A stretch of DNA of 64,000 bases from CAVRAZ01 sp963719135 (GCA_963719135.1 CAVRAZ010000007.1:434001-498000), one strand, 5' to 3'; shown: positions 54,334-63,495, counted from the stretch's first letter. Numbers and translations are program-made. The notes: generated by a model from the letters alone, not told the origin.

Positions 54334-55685
54334 ATTGTTCTCCTGCGCCGGTCGGCCACCCGGCGCTCCACGAACCCCGGAGGCAGGACCGGGCTGAGCC
54401 GGGTCTGCCCGGTGATGGGGAGCCGCACGATGAAGGTGGCGCCCCCGCCCGGCGTTTCGCGCCCCTCGATGGTCCCGTGGTGGAACTCGATGGCCTGTCT
54501 CACCAGCGAGAGGCCGAGCCCGGTGCCTCCGGTCTTGGTCGTCACGTAAGGCTCGAAGATCCGGGCCCAGTCCTCGGAGGAGACTCCCGGTCCGTGATCG
54601 GCGATCGTCACCCGCACGCCCGCAATCCCGCCTTCCCTTTCTTCCTCGATGCCGATCGTGACCTCGAGACTCCCCGATTCCCGGCAGGCCTCCACCGCGT
54701 TGCGGATCAGGTTGCTGAATGCGCGATGCAGGGGATCGTAGTGCCCGATGATTCTGGGCGCCGCGGCGTCCACGCGGAGCATCGGTTGCATCGTGGCCGG
54801 GACCGAAGTCTTGAGGAGCTCGGCGAGCAGTTCCCCAAGATCGACCTCGGCGGCGGGCCCTTCCGGGAGCCGACCCAGGTTGGCGAATTCGCGGGCCAGC
54901 TGCTCCAAACGGGCCGTTTCGATTCGGAGAACCTCGAGCGCCTCGTTGGTCTCGGGCCCGCCCGCCTGTCCCTCCGGCCGGCCGATCGTCTTTTCCAGCT
55001 CTCCCACCGCGAACCGGATCGGCGTCAGAGGGTTTTTCATCTCATGGGCAACCCGCCGGGCCACCTCGCGAAATGCCCGAAGCCGCTCCGATTCGAGCTC
55101 GGCGGCGCGGCCCTGCTGCAGGGCGGCCGCGGTATCGCGCAAGGCGGACCGGAGGACCCCGAACTCGGGGGCCCCGCCTTCGCCCTCGGCGGGCAGGGGC
55201 TCGTGACGCCGGATCTTTTCCATCCAGCCGACCAGCTCGTCGGTGGGACGGCTTAACCCGCGCGCAATGGACCGGGCCAGGTACACCGCCGCGGTCAGGA
55301 GGAAGACGCCCAGGAGCGCAATGCCGACCGCCAGGGCAATGGCGCGGAGCCGGGCGTAGTGGAATCCGCTCTCGGAGCGGATCAGGGCCAGGTTGATCGC
55401 CTTGATGTGTTCGTCCAGGGCGGTGGACTCGCGAGGCGTGAGGGCGGCCCGATCGTTCTCCTGCCGCCTGGCGTTGAGCCGGGTCGAATCGAACGCCTCC
55501 AGCAGGGTCTGCCCGGTGACCCGAACGGTATCGAGGACGAATCGGCTGGAGCGGGCCGGATTGTACTGGAGCAGGCTCCAGACCCAGCCGGCGCTCAGGA
55601 TCGCCGAGGGGGCGGCCCCGAGGAGGAGAAGCGCCAGAAGGATGCGATTGCGAAACGCCAGCCGGCGGAGAAAGCGGAAGGGCAC
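54330..55685 (-). CDS. NtrY-like sensor histidine kinase
   Basis: 451 aa: N-terminal membrane helix (ILLALLLLGAAPSAILSAGW), periplasmic segment of about 80 residues, second helix (AIALAVGIALLGVFLLTAAV), HAMP region, phosphoacceptor His in VARRVAHEMKNPLTPI, and ATPase domain with NLIRNAVEACRE, DHGPGVS and GTGLGLSLV. Paired with the response regulator downstream. The gap to the divergent TonB receptor (55686-55875) should hold both promoters but shows no clear consensus. Confidence 0.94.
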   Translation of the reverse strand: MPFRFLRRLAFRNRILLALLLLGAAPSAILSAGWVWSLLQYNPARSSRFVLDTVRVTGQTLLEAFDSTRLNARRQENDRAALTPRESTALDEHIKAINLALIRSESGFHYARLRAIALAVGIALLGVFLLTAAVYLARSIARGLSRPTDELVGWMEKIRRHEPLPAEGEGGAPEFGVLRSALRDTAAALQQGRAAELESERLRAFREVARRVAHEMKNPLTPIRFAVGELEKTIGRPEGQAGGPETNEALEVLRIETARLEQLAREFANLGRLPEGPAAEVDLGELLAELLKTSVPATMQPMLRVDAAAPRIIGHYDPLHRAFSNLIRNAVEACRESGSLEVTIGIEEEREGGIAGVRVTIADHGPGVSSEDWARIFEPYVTTKTGGTGLGLSLVRQAIEFHHGTIEGRETPGGGATFIVRLPITGQTRLSPVLPPGFVERRVADRRRRTI

Positions 55686-55875
55686 AGTCTTAAGTGTAGC
55701 CAGAGAGCCGGGGGACCGGGCAGAGCGGAGCTCCCCCGGAGCATCTTATCTTCGGTCCCGAGGAGCCTTCCCGCCTCGGGAGGGGCTGCGATCTGCGGTG
55801 AGGCCGCGCCAGATCGTGGCACCCATCCTGCGCGGGCATTGTAGCTTTCCACCGGAACGCATGCAGGGGAGGGAG

Positions 55876-58800
55876 ATGCGAGTCGTGTTGAGATACCGGA
55901 TGCTCGTGACGATTCTCCTGGGGTCGCTGCCGCTGCTTCGGGTGGATTCCATCGCTGCCCAGTCCCTGACCACCGGCGCGCTCAAGGGCGCGGTCTACTC
56001 TGATCGCGGCGAACCGCTCGGGGGTGCGGCCGTGACCATCGAGGATCGCGGCGGTGGCACGGTCCGGGAGCTCACCGCCCGAAACGATGGCTCGTTTTCC
56101 CTGCGGATGCTGTTGCCTGGGACCTACAATGTGCTGGTCGAAGTCGAGGGCTACCAGCCGGTCCGGCTCCGGGGTGTCCTGGTAACCAGCGGGAGTACGA
56201 CCTCCGTTTCGGCCGAATTGGTGGAGCGGCCTCCCCCCATCATGTCGGTCACCGATATCGATCAGACCGGGACCGCCGCAGGGCAGGCCGGTCGGGTGGT
56301 TCTGGGTTCCGACCTCCATACCCTCGAATACCGCCAGGAAGGCACCGATTTCTCCCGGGATATGAGCCGCGTGGTCGCGCCGGTGGATGGTCGCTCCGGG
56401 TTCGCGCTGGCGGCCGGCGGCGTTCTGGGCCGGATGACCCGGGTCTATGAGGACGGGGTGCCCGAGATCCTGCTCCGTCATCCGGCCTTTGCCGGGGAAC
56501 CGCTCTCCCTGACCGGATTACAGCGCGACGCGATCGCCCAGGCCCAGGTTTCCAATGCCGGGTTCGACGCCGAGTGGCGGGGGAACGCGGGTTCGGTGGT
56601 GTCCCTCATAACCCGCGCGGGGAGCGATCGGCTGGAGTTCGCCCCCTATGTCGCCGGCAGCAGCGCGAAGCTGGGAGGCAACCCGGCCCTGAATCCGGCC
56701 GACAGCGCGGGAACCTCGCTGCTGGGCGGATTCACCCTCGGCGGGCCCATCAAGCGGGACACCGCGCAGTTTTTCCTCCAGGGCGGCTACCAATCGCTGG
56801 AGACCCCCTCGCCCTATCCCTGGATCGAGCCGGCCGGGGCAACCGAGGCCACCCCCCTGCGCGACGGGGTGCGGCAGGTTGCCCAGGACCACTACGGCAC
56901 CGACGTCAGCGGCTCGGTCCTCCCGGCGGTGCGCACCTGGAAGGGCGGGGCCGGGTTAGGCGGGATCGATTGGCAGGCCGGCGGATCGTCCCATCTCTCG
57001 ATCCGGGCCGGCGGCGGGACCTTCAAGGAGGAGAACCCGCTCCTCGGGAACGATGTGGGCAATGATGCCGGGGCCAGCCTCTCGGGGCGCGACCTCTCCG
57101 CCGCGGCATCCCTGACTACCGTGGCCAAGGTGGCCAATGAGCTTCGGGTGGGGTTGTCCATGGCCCGCCGCGATTGGCGGGCCGCGGGCCTTCCCGAGAC
57201 CCGGCTCACCGATCTGGGGGCCCGCTTCGGCGGGAATGCCGCCTTGCCCGGGCTGTTCGAATCCCAGCTGCTCAGCCTGAGCGATGCGATCCAGTTCGAA
57301 CACAACAGCCACGCGCTCAAAGCCGGCCTCACGCTGGATTTCCGCACCTACAAGCAAACCTACCTGTACGGCTCCGCCGGTCGCTTTGTCTTCGGCGGGC
57401 TCGATCAGTTCGACGGCGGGACCGGCGCGTTCTTCCGCGCCTCGGCGGGGATTGTCGATGCCAAGGTCTCGGCGCCCGAAATCGGGTTCTTCGTTCAGGA
57501 TGACTGGGTGATCTCTCCGGGGTTCAACCTGCTCCTCGGACTTCGTTACGACACCCAGGTCCTCCCGAAGAATCTCCTGGTTGCGCCGGGACAATGGCGA
57601 AACCTGTCGGCGATCCAGAGCGATTCGCTCCTCAAGGACAGAAAGGGCATCGAGCCGCGAGCTGGATTTCGGCTGACCCCCGGCTCCGATGGCACGGTCC
57701 TGATCCAGGGGAATGTGGGGCTGTACGCGAGCAGCCTGGAGCTCAGTCAGTTCGCGGAAGCCATGATCAACTCCGCGCAGAATGTGCGGGTCACCCGCAC
57801 TGCGGGAGCGGTGACCTGGCCGTCTCCCTCGTCCGGCTCAGGAGCCACCAGACTCACCTTCTTCGGGGGTCCCGGAAAGTACCGGGCGCCCCGATCGTTG
57901 AAGGGGGATTTGTCGATCGTGAAGTCGTTCCCGGGCGGGCTCTCCCTCACGCTCGCGGGAAGCTACCAGCATACCGACTTTCTGTTGCGCCGGGCCGACG
58001 CGAATCTTGCTCCATCGGCTTTCGGAGCGGCGCAGGACGGGCGACCGGTCTGGGGACCGCTGGCGCAGTATGGGAGCCTGGTCACCGCCATGCCCGGCCG
58101 CAATCGCCGGTTCGACACTTTCGATATCGTTTCGGTGTTCTCCCCCAGCGGTTTCTCCGACTACTACGAGGCCAGTATCGGCCTCCACCGTCCCGTGGGG
58201 CGATCGTTCTCCTTCTCCGTGGATTACACGTTCTCCCGGACCCGCGACAATCTGGTCGGGTTGCTCGAGGCCGATCCAGCCGACCAGCTCTCGCCGTTTC
58301 CCGGCGGGATCAACGGGCAGGACTGGGACGAAGGCAGATCCGACCTGGACGTGCCCCACCGGGTTTCGGCCGCACTCGAGTTCCGGAGCAGTGGAAGCCG
58401 TCCGATCGCCGTCGCCCTCCGTGGTCGCTACCGCTCGGGGCTGCCCTTTACACCTGGGTTCCGCAGCGGGGTCGATGTCAACGGAGACCTGGGAGGCAAC
58501 AACGATCCGGTTGCGATCGATGCCGTCCAGAACCCGAGTGGATCGGGAGTGTACGCCTCCTGCGACCGGACCGGTGTGGGTGGGTTCGCCGCCCGAAACA
58601 GCTGTCGAGCCAGCGGGGTCGGGTCACTGGACGCCCGGGTGGCCATCCCGGTCCCCTTTGGCAATGGACCCGGTCGCCTCATGTTGACCCTTGAAGGGTT
58701 CAACCTCGTTGCCAGCACGACGGGCGTGGTGGATCGCGCCGCGCTCCTGATCGATCCGTCGGGAACGCTGTCGAACGATCTCTCGACCGGCGCCGTCCAG

Positions 58801-58893
58801 ATCCCCTACGCGTCCAACCCGCAATTCGGCACCTTGTTGCGGAGAGGCGGAGAACCCCGGGTCGTCCGATTCGGTCTTCGAGTGGAGTACTGA
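55876..58893 (+). CDS. Large TonB-dependent receptor with carboxypeptidase-regulatory-like N-terminus
   Basis: 1005 aa from the ATG at 55876, placed right behind AGGGGAGGGAG; ATG at 55861 overlaps that site. Signal peptide, then a CarboxypepD_reg-type beta sandwich (TGALKGAVYSDRGEPLGGAA, GSFSLRMLLPGTYNVLVEVE), plug-like domain and a long barrel (for example EIGFFVQDDWVISPGFNLLL) ending in VVRFGLRVEY. Such OmpA/SusC-related receptors import oligomers or peptides. Followed one base later by a lipoprotein gene. Confidence 0.87.
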   Translation: MRVVLRYRMLVTILLGSLPLLRVDSIAAQSLTTGALKGAVYSDRGEPLGGAAVTIEDRGGGTVRELTARNDGSFSLRMLLPGTYNVLVEVEGYQPVRLRGVLVTSGSTTSVSAELVERPPPIMSVTDIDQTGTAAGQAGRVVLGSDLHTLEYRQEGTDFSRDMSRVVAPVDGRSGFALAAGGVLGRMTRVYEDGVPEILLRHPAFAGEPLSLTGLQRDAIAQAQVSNAGFDAEWRGNAGSVVSLITRAGSDRLEFAPYVAGSSAKLGGNPALNPADSAGTSLLGGFTLGGPIKRDTAQFFLQGGYQSLETPSPYPWIEPAGATEATPLRDGVRQVAQDHYGTDVSGSVLPAVRTWKGGAGLGGIDWQAGGSSHLSIRAGGGTFKEENPLLGNDVGNDAGASLSGRDLSAAASLTTVAKVANELRVGLSMARRDWRAAGLPETRLTDLGARFGGNAALPGLFESQLLSLSDAIQFEHNSHALKAGLTLDFRTYKQTYLYGSAGRFVFGGLDQFDGGTGAFFRASAGIVDAKVSAPEIGFFVQDDWVISPGFNLLLGLRYDTQVLPKNLLVAPGQWRNLSAIQSDSLLKDRKGIEPRAGFRLTPGSDGTVLIQGNVGLYASSLELSQFAEAMINSAQNVRVTRTAGAVTWPSPSSGSGATRLTFFGGPGKYRAPRSLKGDLSIVKSFPGGLSLTLAGSYQHTDFLLRRADANLAPSAFGAAQDGRPVWGPLAQYGSLVTAMPGRNRRFDTFDIVSVFSPSGFSDYYEASIGLHRPVGRSFSFSVDYTFSRTRDNLVGLLEADPADQLSPFPGGINGQDWDEGRSDLDVPHRVSAALEFRSSGSRPIAVALRGRYRSGLPFTPGFRSGVDVNGDLGGNNDPVAIDAVQNPSGSGVYASCDRTGVGGFAARNSCRASGVGSLDARVAIPVPFGNGPGRLMLTLEGFNLVASTTGVVDRAALLIDPSGTLSNDLSTGAVQIPYASNPQFGTLLRRGGEPRVVRFGLRVEY

Positions 58894-58894
58894 T

Positions 58895-59863
58895 ATGCGC
58901 CGCGCCTTCGTTGCACTCGCCCTGCTGACCGCCTGCAGCAACGCCGGTTCGGACCTGGGTCTCTCCCCCGGCGCCGTCAACACCATCAAGGTGCTGGTCT
59001 CCCTGGATCGCGATGCGTCCGGGAGCTTGACGTCGGCCGATACGGTGTACGCAGGCGCTCGCCTTGTACTCAAGCCCTCCGCCGGCGGACAGGCGATCAC
59101 CACCCAGCTCACCAACCCGCTGGGACTCGCCTTCTTCGAAGGCGTCCCAGTCGGGAGCTACACAGTGACGGTCGACCCCACCTCGCTGGGAGACACCGTC
59201 AGCCTGGCGCAAACCGACCCGCCGGTGGTGCTGTTGAGTGCCGGGCTCGATTCCGGGGCCACCGTGCTGGCCCAGCTCGCCTACTTTGCGCCTTCGATCC
59301 GTCAGGCCCGCCTCCTGCCCGCCGGCCGCCGGATTCTCGTGCGCGGTCTGGTGCTCGCCGGGGTCGGCTCATTCCGCGATACCACCGCTCACCTGCAGGA
59401 CACCTCGGTCGCGATTCGGCTGACCCGCGTGTCGTTACGAGGCGACCGTTCCGGGAATAGCCCTGGGGATACCGTGACGGTGATCGGGACGACCTCCACC
59501 CGAGCGGGACAGCCGACGCTCGATCAGGCGATCATCACCACGCTGGGGAATCGTCCCGCCCCGGTACCGTTCCCGGTTTCGACCGCCGTGGCCGCGTCGG
59601 CGATGAACGGCGTGCTCGATGCCGCCCTGGTGCAGATTACCGGGGCCGTGATCAGCGATACCGGGACGGTCGCGCCGGACTTCCGCGTCGTTGCCAGCGA
59701 CGGCTCGGGCACCCTGACCATCCTCCTCGATTCGGAAGGCGGATTCAATACCTCGATCTTCCGCCCCGGCCGGACCGTCAACGCGCGAGGCGTCCTGGTC
59801 CCGACCGGAACAGGTCAGTGGCAGTTCAAGCCCAGAAACTCGGGAGACATCACCGCGTTTTGA
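58895..59863 (+). CDS. Lipoprotein partner of the TonB receptor, beta-sandwich plus OB-like domain
   Basis: 322 aa. Lipobox ALALLTACSNAG. A Big/CarboxypepD-like segment (NPLGLAFFEGVPVGSYTVTV, about 75-95) is followed by an OB-fold-like half (ILVRGLVLAGVGSF, DTVTVIGTTSTRAGQPTL, ARGVLVPTGTGQWQF). The gene starts one base after the receptor stop. Function unknown; surface or periplasmic partner of the receptor is inferred from position. Confidence 0.7.
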   Translation: MRRAFVALALLTACSNAGSDLGLSPGAVNTIKVLVSLDRDASGSLTSADTVYAGARLVLKPSAGGQAITTQLTNPLGLAFFEGVPVGSYTVTVDPTSLGDTVSLAQTDPPVVLLSAGLDSGATVLAQLAYFAPSIRQARLLPAGRRILVRGLVLAGVGSFRDTTAHLQDTSVAIRLTRVSLRGDRSGNSPGDTVTVIGTTSTRAGQPTLDQAIITTLGNRPAPVPFPVSTAVAASAMNGVLDAALVQITGAVISDTGTVAPDFRVVASDGSGTLTILLDSEGGFNTSIFRPGRTVNARGVLVPTGTGQWQFKPRNSGDITAF

Positions 59864-61118
59864 GCAGCGGGAGAAGCGCCTCGACCTCGCCTTGGGCGAT
59901 CAGGGCGCTCGCAATGGGGAGGACGTGGTAGTCGAAATCGTTGTAGAGCCGGTCGGTCCCGTGGTAAGTCCGGAGCGCGGCCAGATTGTCGACGAACAGC
60001 CAGCCTTCCTGCGCCGCCAGGCCTCGCAACCCTTCATAGAGTCCGCCCTCCTCGCGAATCCCGCTCTCCAGTGAGAGCGGCAGCCGTCGCAGCGTTCGCT
60101 GGAGCGTGGAATCGATGGGCGCGCGATCCACGAGCTGGTACGACGGGATAGGACTCATCACCAGGATCACCCCTGGATTCTCCGCCCTGGCCCGCCGCAG
60201 GAGTTCCCGCATCCGGCGGAGACTTTCTTCCCGGGCGTTGGGGAAATAATGGAAAAAGAGCTGCTGGTTCAGGAACTGTGCGCTGAAGGCGTCGGAGTAT
60301 CCCACCAGCGGCTCGCGAGCGCGAAGCAAGTCGCGCATATAGTGAAAGACCGTCCAGGGTCCCTCCCCCTGGGAGCTGGCAAGCTGGCGGAGATCGGAGA
60401 ACCGGAGATACGCCCGTCGCAGCCCGATGCGATCGAACAGGGTTCGGAACAGGGCCAGCACCGGGTCTCGCGAGGGAGGGTGGTGCGGATCCGCCAGGAC
60501 ATACCAGGTCGGTGGGGCGATTCGATAGCCCGAATCGCTCTTGACGAAATGGGGACGATCGTCGATCCGCAGCAGGTCGGCGAAATCATTCCCGGTGTAC
60601 ACGTTCATCACCAGCACCCTGGGGCCGTAAGGCCGGAGCACGGTGCGATACGCGAGGTAATCCTGGAGCGGAGAATACCGTCCCACTCCGTAGGCCAGGA
60701 CCACGGCGGGAACCCCCATCGTCCGTAGCCCCTTCTCCATCATGCCGAAGTGGGTGTTGGGATTGGTCGCGCAGAGCTCGGTGTGGGAATCGCCGGTAAC
60801 GGCGATTCGCAGCGCGGCGGAATCCGAAGTGGGTGCCCCTCGGGGCAGCCAGGTGCGGATCCCGTCTTCGTTTCGCTGATAGGTGATCTGCTGGCCGGTC
60901 GAGAACTCGGTGCACCTGCCAAACTGGGGAACCCGGGTGACCGGGGCGGGCCGCCACCCGAGGTCGGCATCGCCGAATTCGGGGTCAGGAAGACGGAACC
61001 CGATGAGGCGAAGCGCCAGATCGAGCACGAGCAGCGTACCGAGAACGATCAGACCGTAGGTCGCGAGCAAGCGCAGGAGACGAACGAAACGAGACCGCCT
61101 GGGAGGCGCTGGATTCAC
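59850..61118 (-). CDS. Membrane-anchored SGNH/GDSL-type hydrolase
   Basis: 422 aa, GTG start overlapping the VanZ-family stop. One N-terminal helix (YGLIVLGTLLVLDLALRLIG) anchors a periplasmic SGNH domain with the nucleophile block AVTGDSHTE, MNVYTGNDFAD (block III Asn), and NDFDYHVLP with the likely catalytic Asp-His. SGNH enzymes hydrolyse or transfer acyl groups. It is the last gene of a run that begins with the lasso precursor, so a role in acyl modification of the product or envelope is possible but unproven. Confidence 0.82.
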   Translation of the reverse strand: MNPAPPRRSRFVRLLRLLATYGLIVLGTLLVLDLALRLIGFRLPDPEFGDADLGWRPAPVTRVPQFGRCTEFSTGQQITYQRNEDGIRTWLPRGAPTSDSAALRIAVTGDSHTELCATNPNTHFGMMEKGLRTMGVPAVVLAYGVGRYSPLQDYLAYRTVLRPYGPRVLVMNVYTGNDFADLLRIDDRPHFVKSDSGYRIAPPTWYVLADPHHPPSRDPVLALFRTLFDRIGLRRAYLRFSDLRQLASSQGEGPWTVFHYMRDLLRAREPLVGYSDAFSAQFLNQQLFFHYFPNAREESLRRMRELLRRARAENPGVILVMSPIPSYQLVDRAPIDSTLQRTLRRLPLSLESGIREEGGLYEGLRGLAAQEGWLFVDNLAALRTYHGTDRLYNDFDYHVLPIASALIAQGEVEALLPLLKTR

Positions 61119-62284
61119 GGGACCAGTCCAATCCGTTGAGCCACTCGATACCCGGCCCAGAGGCCGAGGACCGCGGCGCCAAGGACCAGCCAGGAAGGGA
61201 AGGGGGCCGTCCCGAGCATCGGTGCTGCGCCCAGCGAGATTCCCAGCATTACCGCCAGCAGCACCGGGCGGCCGCCGATGCCGGCGCCGGCGATCAGAAA
61301 GGTCCCCAGCGCCAGCAGAGCGGGCCAGACCGTGGGCCCGCGGGAAGCGGTGTAGGAGAATGGAAGAAATCCGGTCCAGAATTGTTCGGCGGCCAGGGTC
61401 ACGGCTTCCCGTCGAATGCTGCCGTTCCCAACCGCTGCCTCCAGGGATCCCCGGGAGGACCTCACCTCCACTTCAACAGGTTTGCCGGCTCCGGTGGGCA
61501 GAGCATCCTGGATCCTGAGACTCGGGGGACGGAATCCCCAATCTGCCATGGCCAAACGCTGATACACGATGAGATCGCGTCCTTCCTGCCACAGGCTCAT
61601 GTATTGGCGGGTTACCCCCATGTATACCTCCAGAATCGCCGAGCGCTCCGATACCGGTGCGCCGGATTCTATGCTGGCCTTGAGGATGACGGTATCCGCC
61701 CGCGCAAGCCTCGTTGCGAGATCCGCGGATTGCGGAATCGCACCGTCAGGAAGCGAAGTGCCCTGGAGCATGACTTCGAGAACCTTCCCCGGGAACCGCG
61801 GCCGACCCGCAACTTCGGGACGATGCTCGGCCCACCATTCGTGATCCGTTCGAGGAATGGATGGTCGGATCAGGCGTGCCGCCGCGAGCCAGGAAAACGC
61901 CGTGAGCACTGCAAGGGTGGGGCCGATGGTTCGCCACCAGCGTGCCCTGGATGCCCAGCCGGCCACGATCGCTGTGCCCAGCAGGGTTCCACCGGTATTC
62001 GAGATCACGTCGAGGATTTCGGCGAAGCGGCCCGGGATCCATATCTGCGCGGTCTCTACCGCCGCACTGGCCAGGGCCCCGATGATCACGGCGCGCCGGA
62101 TCGGGATTCCGGCCATGCCAAGCCCGACGCCGAAGGGCACAAAGAGGACGATGTTCAGCAGGAAGTCCGCCGGGTGACAGCAAGGGGCCGGCTCGCTGGT
62201 GCGCGGTCCTGGCAGGAGCGTCAACAGGGCGATGGTGCAGCTCGCGATCAACACGACCGCCCAGCCGGTCTGGCGTCGCGCCAT
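61115..62284 (-). CDS. VanZ-family membrane protein with extra C-terminal domains
   Basis: 389 aa. The first 115 residues form a VanZ-like bundle (FLLNIVLFVPFGVGLGMAG, AASAAVETAQIWIPGRFAEI, DVISNTGGTLLGTAI). Then a soluble, beta-rich part of about 170 residues and three more C-terminal helices (WPALLALGTFLIAGAGI onwards). VanZ proteins can lower susceptibility to lipid-II-binding antibiotics; many have no known role. Start and stop overlap both neighbours (TGATG, GTGA), tying it to the lasso kinase gene. Confidence 0.85.
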   Translation of the reverse strand: MARRQTGWAVVLIASCTIALLTLLPGPRTSEPAPCCHPADFLLNIVLFVPFGVGLGMAGIPIRRAVIIGALASAAVETAQIWIPGRFAEILDVISNTGGTLLGTAIVAGWASRARWWRTIGPTLAVLTAFSWLAAARLIRPSIPRTDHEWWAEHRPEVAGRPRFPGKVLEVMLQGTSLPDGAIPQSADLATRLARADTVILKASIESGAPVSERSAILEVYMGVTRQYMSLWQEGRDLIVYQRLAMADWGFRPPSLRIQDALPTGAGKPVEVEVRSSRGSLEAAVGNGSIRREAVTLAAEQFWTGFLPFSYTASRGPTVWPALLALGTFLIAGAGIGGRPVLLAVMLGISLGAAPMLGTAPFPSWLVLGAAVLGLWAGYRVAQRIGLVP

Positions 62285-63237
62285 CAGCCGCGATGCAGGT
62301 CGAGCAGGCAGGTCACCGCCTCATTCAGCCGGCCGAAGTCCCGCACCAACCCAAGGGTTCTGATCTTTGCGGACCGACTCAAATCGGCGGCGCGATCCAG
62401 AAGCACCGCGGCCTCGGACCTTCCCAGGAGTGGTCCCAGTCTCGCATGGCGAACGAGGGCAAGCGCCGCCGCGCGCGGGTCAACCTCTTCGATCTGCACC
62501 GCTGGCAGGGCCGCACCCCTTTGGATGGGGGCAAGAAAGTACACCGTATCCAGCGGCGTGGGTTCGTTGACCAGGGATTCCTCGGGCAGGTCGTGCGATT
62601 GAAGCTTGCCAAACGTTCCCATGACGAACCTGGTATTCCCCGAACCGACCTGCCGGGTGGAATCCTCCCACATGCGGAGGCTGTGGACACCCGGCCGGGC
62701 TACCGCCGGCGCTCCCAGCTCGATGGGGAGAGTATCATCGGTGATCAGGCGAGCTCCTGCGCCGATCAGCGCGGAAGCCAGCGTCGATTTGCCGTGGAGC
62801 TTGGGCGCGAGAAACGCAATCGCCTTCCCCCCCAGTTCCACCGCGCTCCCATGCAGGGCCAGTATTCCCTGAGCATGCATCGCCAGGGCGAGCACCCGCC
62901 CCAGGATATCGATCCGAACCGCTTCCCCGAACTGTTCCGGGGACCAGGGTCCGGCGGTGACCGGCGGACGGTGCCACACGATCCGGTCGCCACCATCCAG
63001 AATGTCGTAGACCCCCGTGTCATCGTAGCTGAGACGATACCCTGAACCGGTACGGAGATTGGAGACCGAGAATTCACCCCGAACCGGATCCGATCCCAGC
63101 ACTTCGCCAGTGAGCTTGGGGGGTGGGTCATCGGTGATTTCCAGTTCCCAGGAGGGCCTGGTCGAGGAAATCTCGGGGAGATTGGGGAATTCCAGGGCAG
63201 ACCGGAGGTATCCGCCCAGGACACGGTAGTCAGGCAC
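62284..63237 (-). CDS. HPr-kinase-like lasso peptide tailoring kinase
   Basis: 317 aa. The segment ILALHGSAVELGGKAIAFL, P-loop APKLHGKSTLA (about 144-154) and ARLITDDTLPIEL (162-174) form the HprK-like kinase core; an N-terminal beta-rich region precedes it. Such kinases in lasso clusters (ThcoK and PadeK type) phosphorylate the C-terminal Ser of the precursor. The adjacent precursor here does end in Ser, which supports that role. 67 bases downstream of the precursor gene, past a hairpin. The P-loop is atypical (no Ser-Gly-x-Gly before GKS). Confidence 0.85.
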   Translation of the reverse strand: MPDYRVLGGYLRSALEFPNLPEISSTRPSWELEITDDPPPKLTGEVLGSDPVRGEFSVSNLRTGSGYRLSYDDTGVYDILDGGDRIVWHRPPVTAGPWSPEQFGEAVRIDILGRVLALAMHAQGILALHGSAVELGGKAIAFLAPKLHGKSTLASALIGAGARLITDDTLPIELGAPAVARPGVHSLRMWEDSTRQVGSGNTRFVMGTFGKLQSHDLPEESLVNEPTPLDTVYFLAPIQRGAALPAVQIEEVDPRAAALALVRHARLGPLLGRSEAAVLLDRAADLSRSAKIRTLGLVRDFGRLNEAVTCLLDLHRG

Positions 63238-63273
63238 GAAACGGGAAATTACCGGGGGGACAGCCTGGAAGGG

Positions 63274-63299
63274 ATGGGTGAGTCCACCGACTCACCCAT
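63274..63299 (-). terminator. Perfect 10-bp hairpin between lasso precursor and kinase genes
   Basis: ATGGGTGAGT and ACTCACCCAT are exact inverted repeats around a six-base loop, just after the precursor stop. No U-run follows on the minus strand, so it more likely slows transcription or protects the 3' end of the precursor message than stops it, allowing more precursor than kinase. Confidence 0.6.
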
Positions 63300-63304
63300 G
63301 GACA

Positions 63305-63472
63305 TCACGAACCGCCGCCGCTTGGCTCCGCTATGGTCGGAACGACCGCGCAACCCTTGATGTTCCCTCCGACGCCATAAATCGAACCGCCATCGCAGTC
63401 TGGCGCGCCAAATCCGTAAAGGGTGAGCTGGCGGAAGGTGCCGAATCGCTCGAGTCTAGGCTTCTGATACAT
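63305..63472 (-). CDS. Lasso peptide precursor (RiPP)
   Basis: 55 aa. The ATG at 63472 follows a perfect GGAGG by five bases; an upstream in-frame TTG (63496) is rejected. The leader carries Y2, P5, L7, G11, F13, L16, T17, exactly the YxxPxLxxxGxFxxLT motif bound by lasso RRE proteins. The core probably starts at Y19 (T17 at -2) or G20. With Y19 first, ring-closing Asp is core D7 or D9, and with G20 first it is D8; core cysteines (C26 and C41 of the precursor) could form one ring-to-tail disulfide, as in class III lasso peptides. The tail is Gly-rich and ends in SGGGS, with a C-terminal Ser for the kinase. A core of 36-37 residues is long. Confidence 0.88.
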   Translation of the reverse strand: MYQKPRLERFGTFRQLTLYGFGAPDCDGGSIYGVGGNIKGCAVVPTIAEPSGGGS

Positions 63473-63477
63473 GATGT

Positions 63478-63482
63478 CCTCC
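63478..63482 (-). promoter_or_regulatory. Ribosome-binding site that fixes the lasso precursor start
   Basis: GGAGG on the minus strand lies five bases before the ATG at 63472 and is part of the longer purine run AGAGGAGGA. It excludes the upstream TTG as the start. Confidence 0.8.
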
Positions 63483-63495
63483 TCTATTTGCTCCA

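Noticed and set aside
63238..63304. A second lasso precursor or small gene between precursor and kinase
   Set aside because: The 67 bases contain only the hairpin and no start with a ribosome-binding site.
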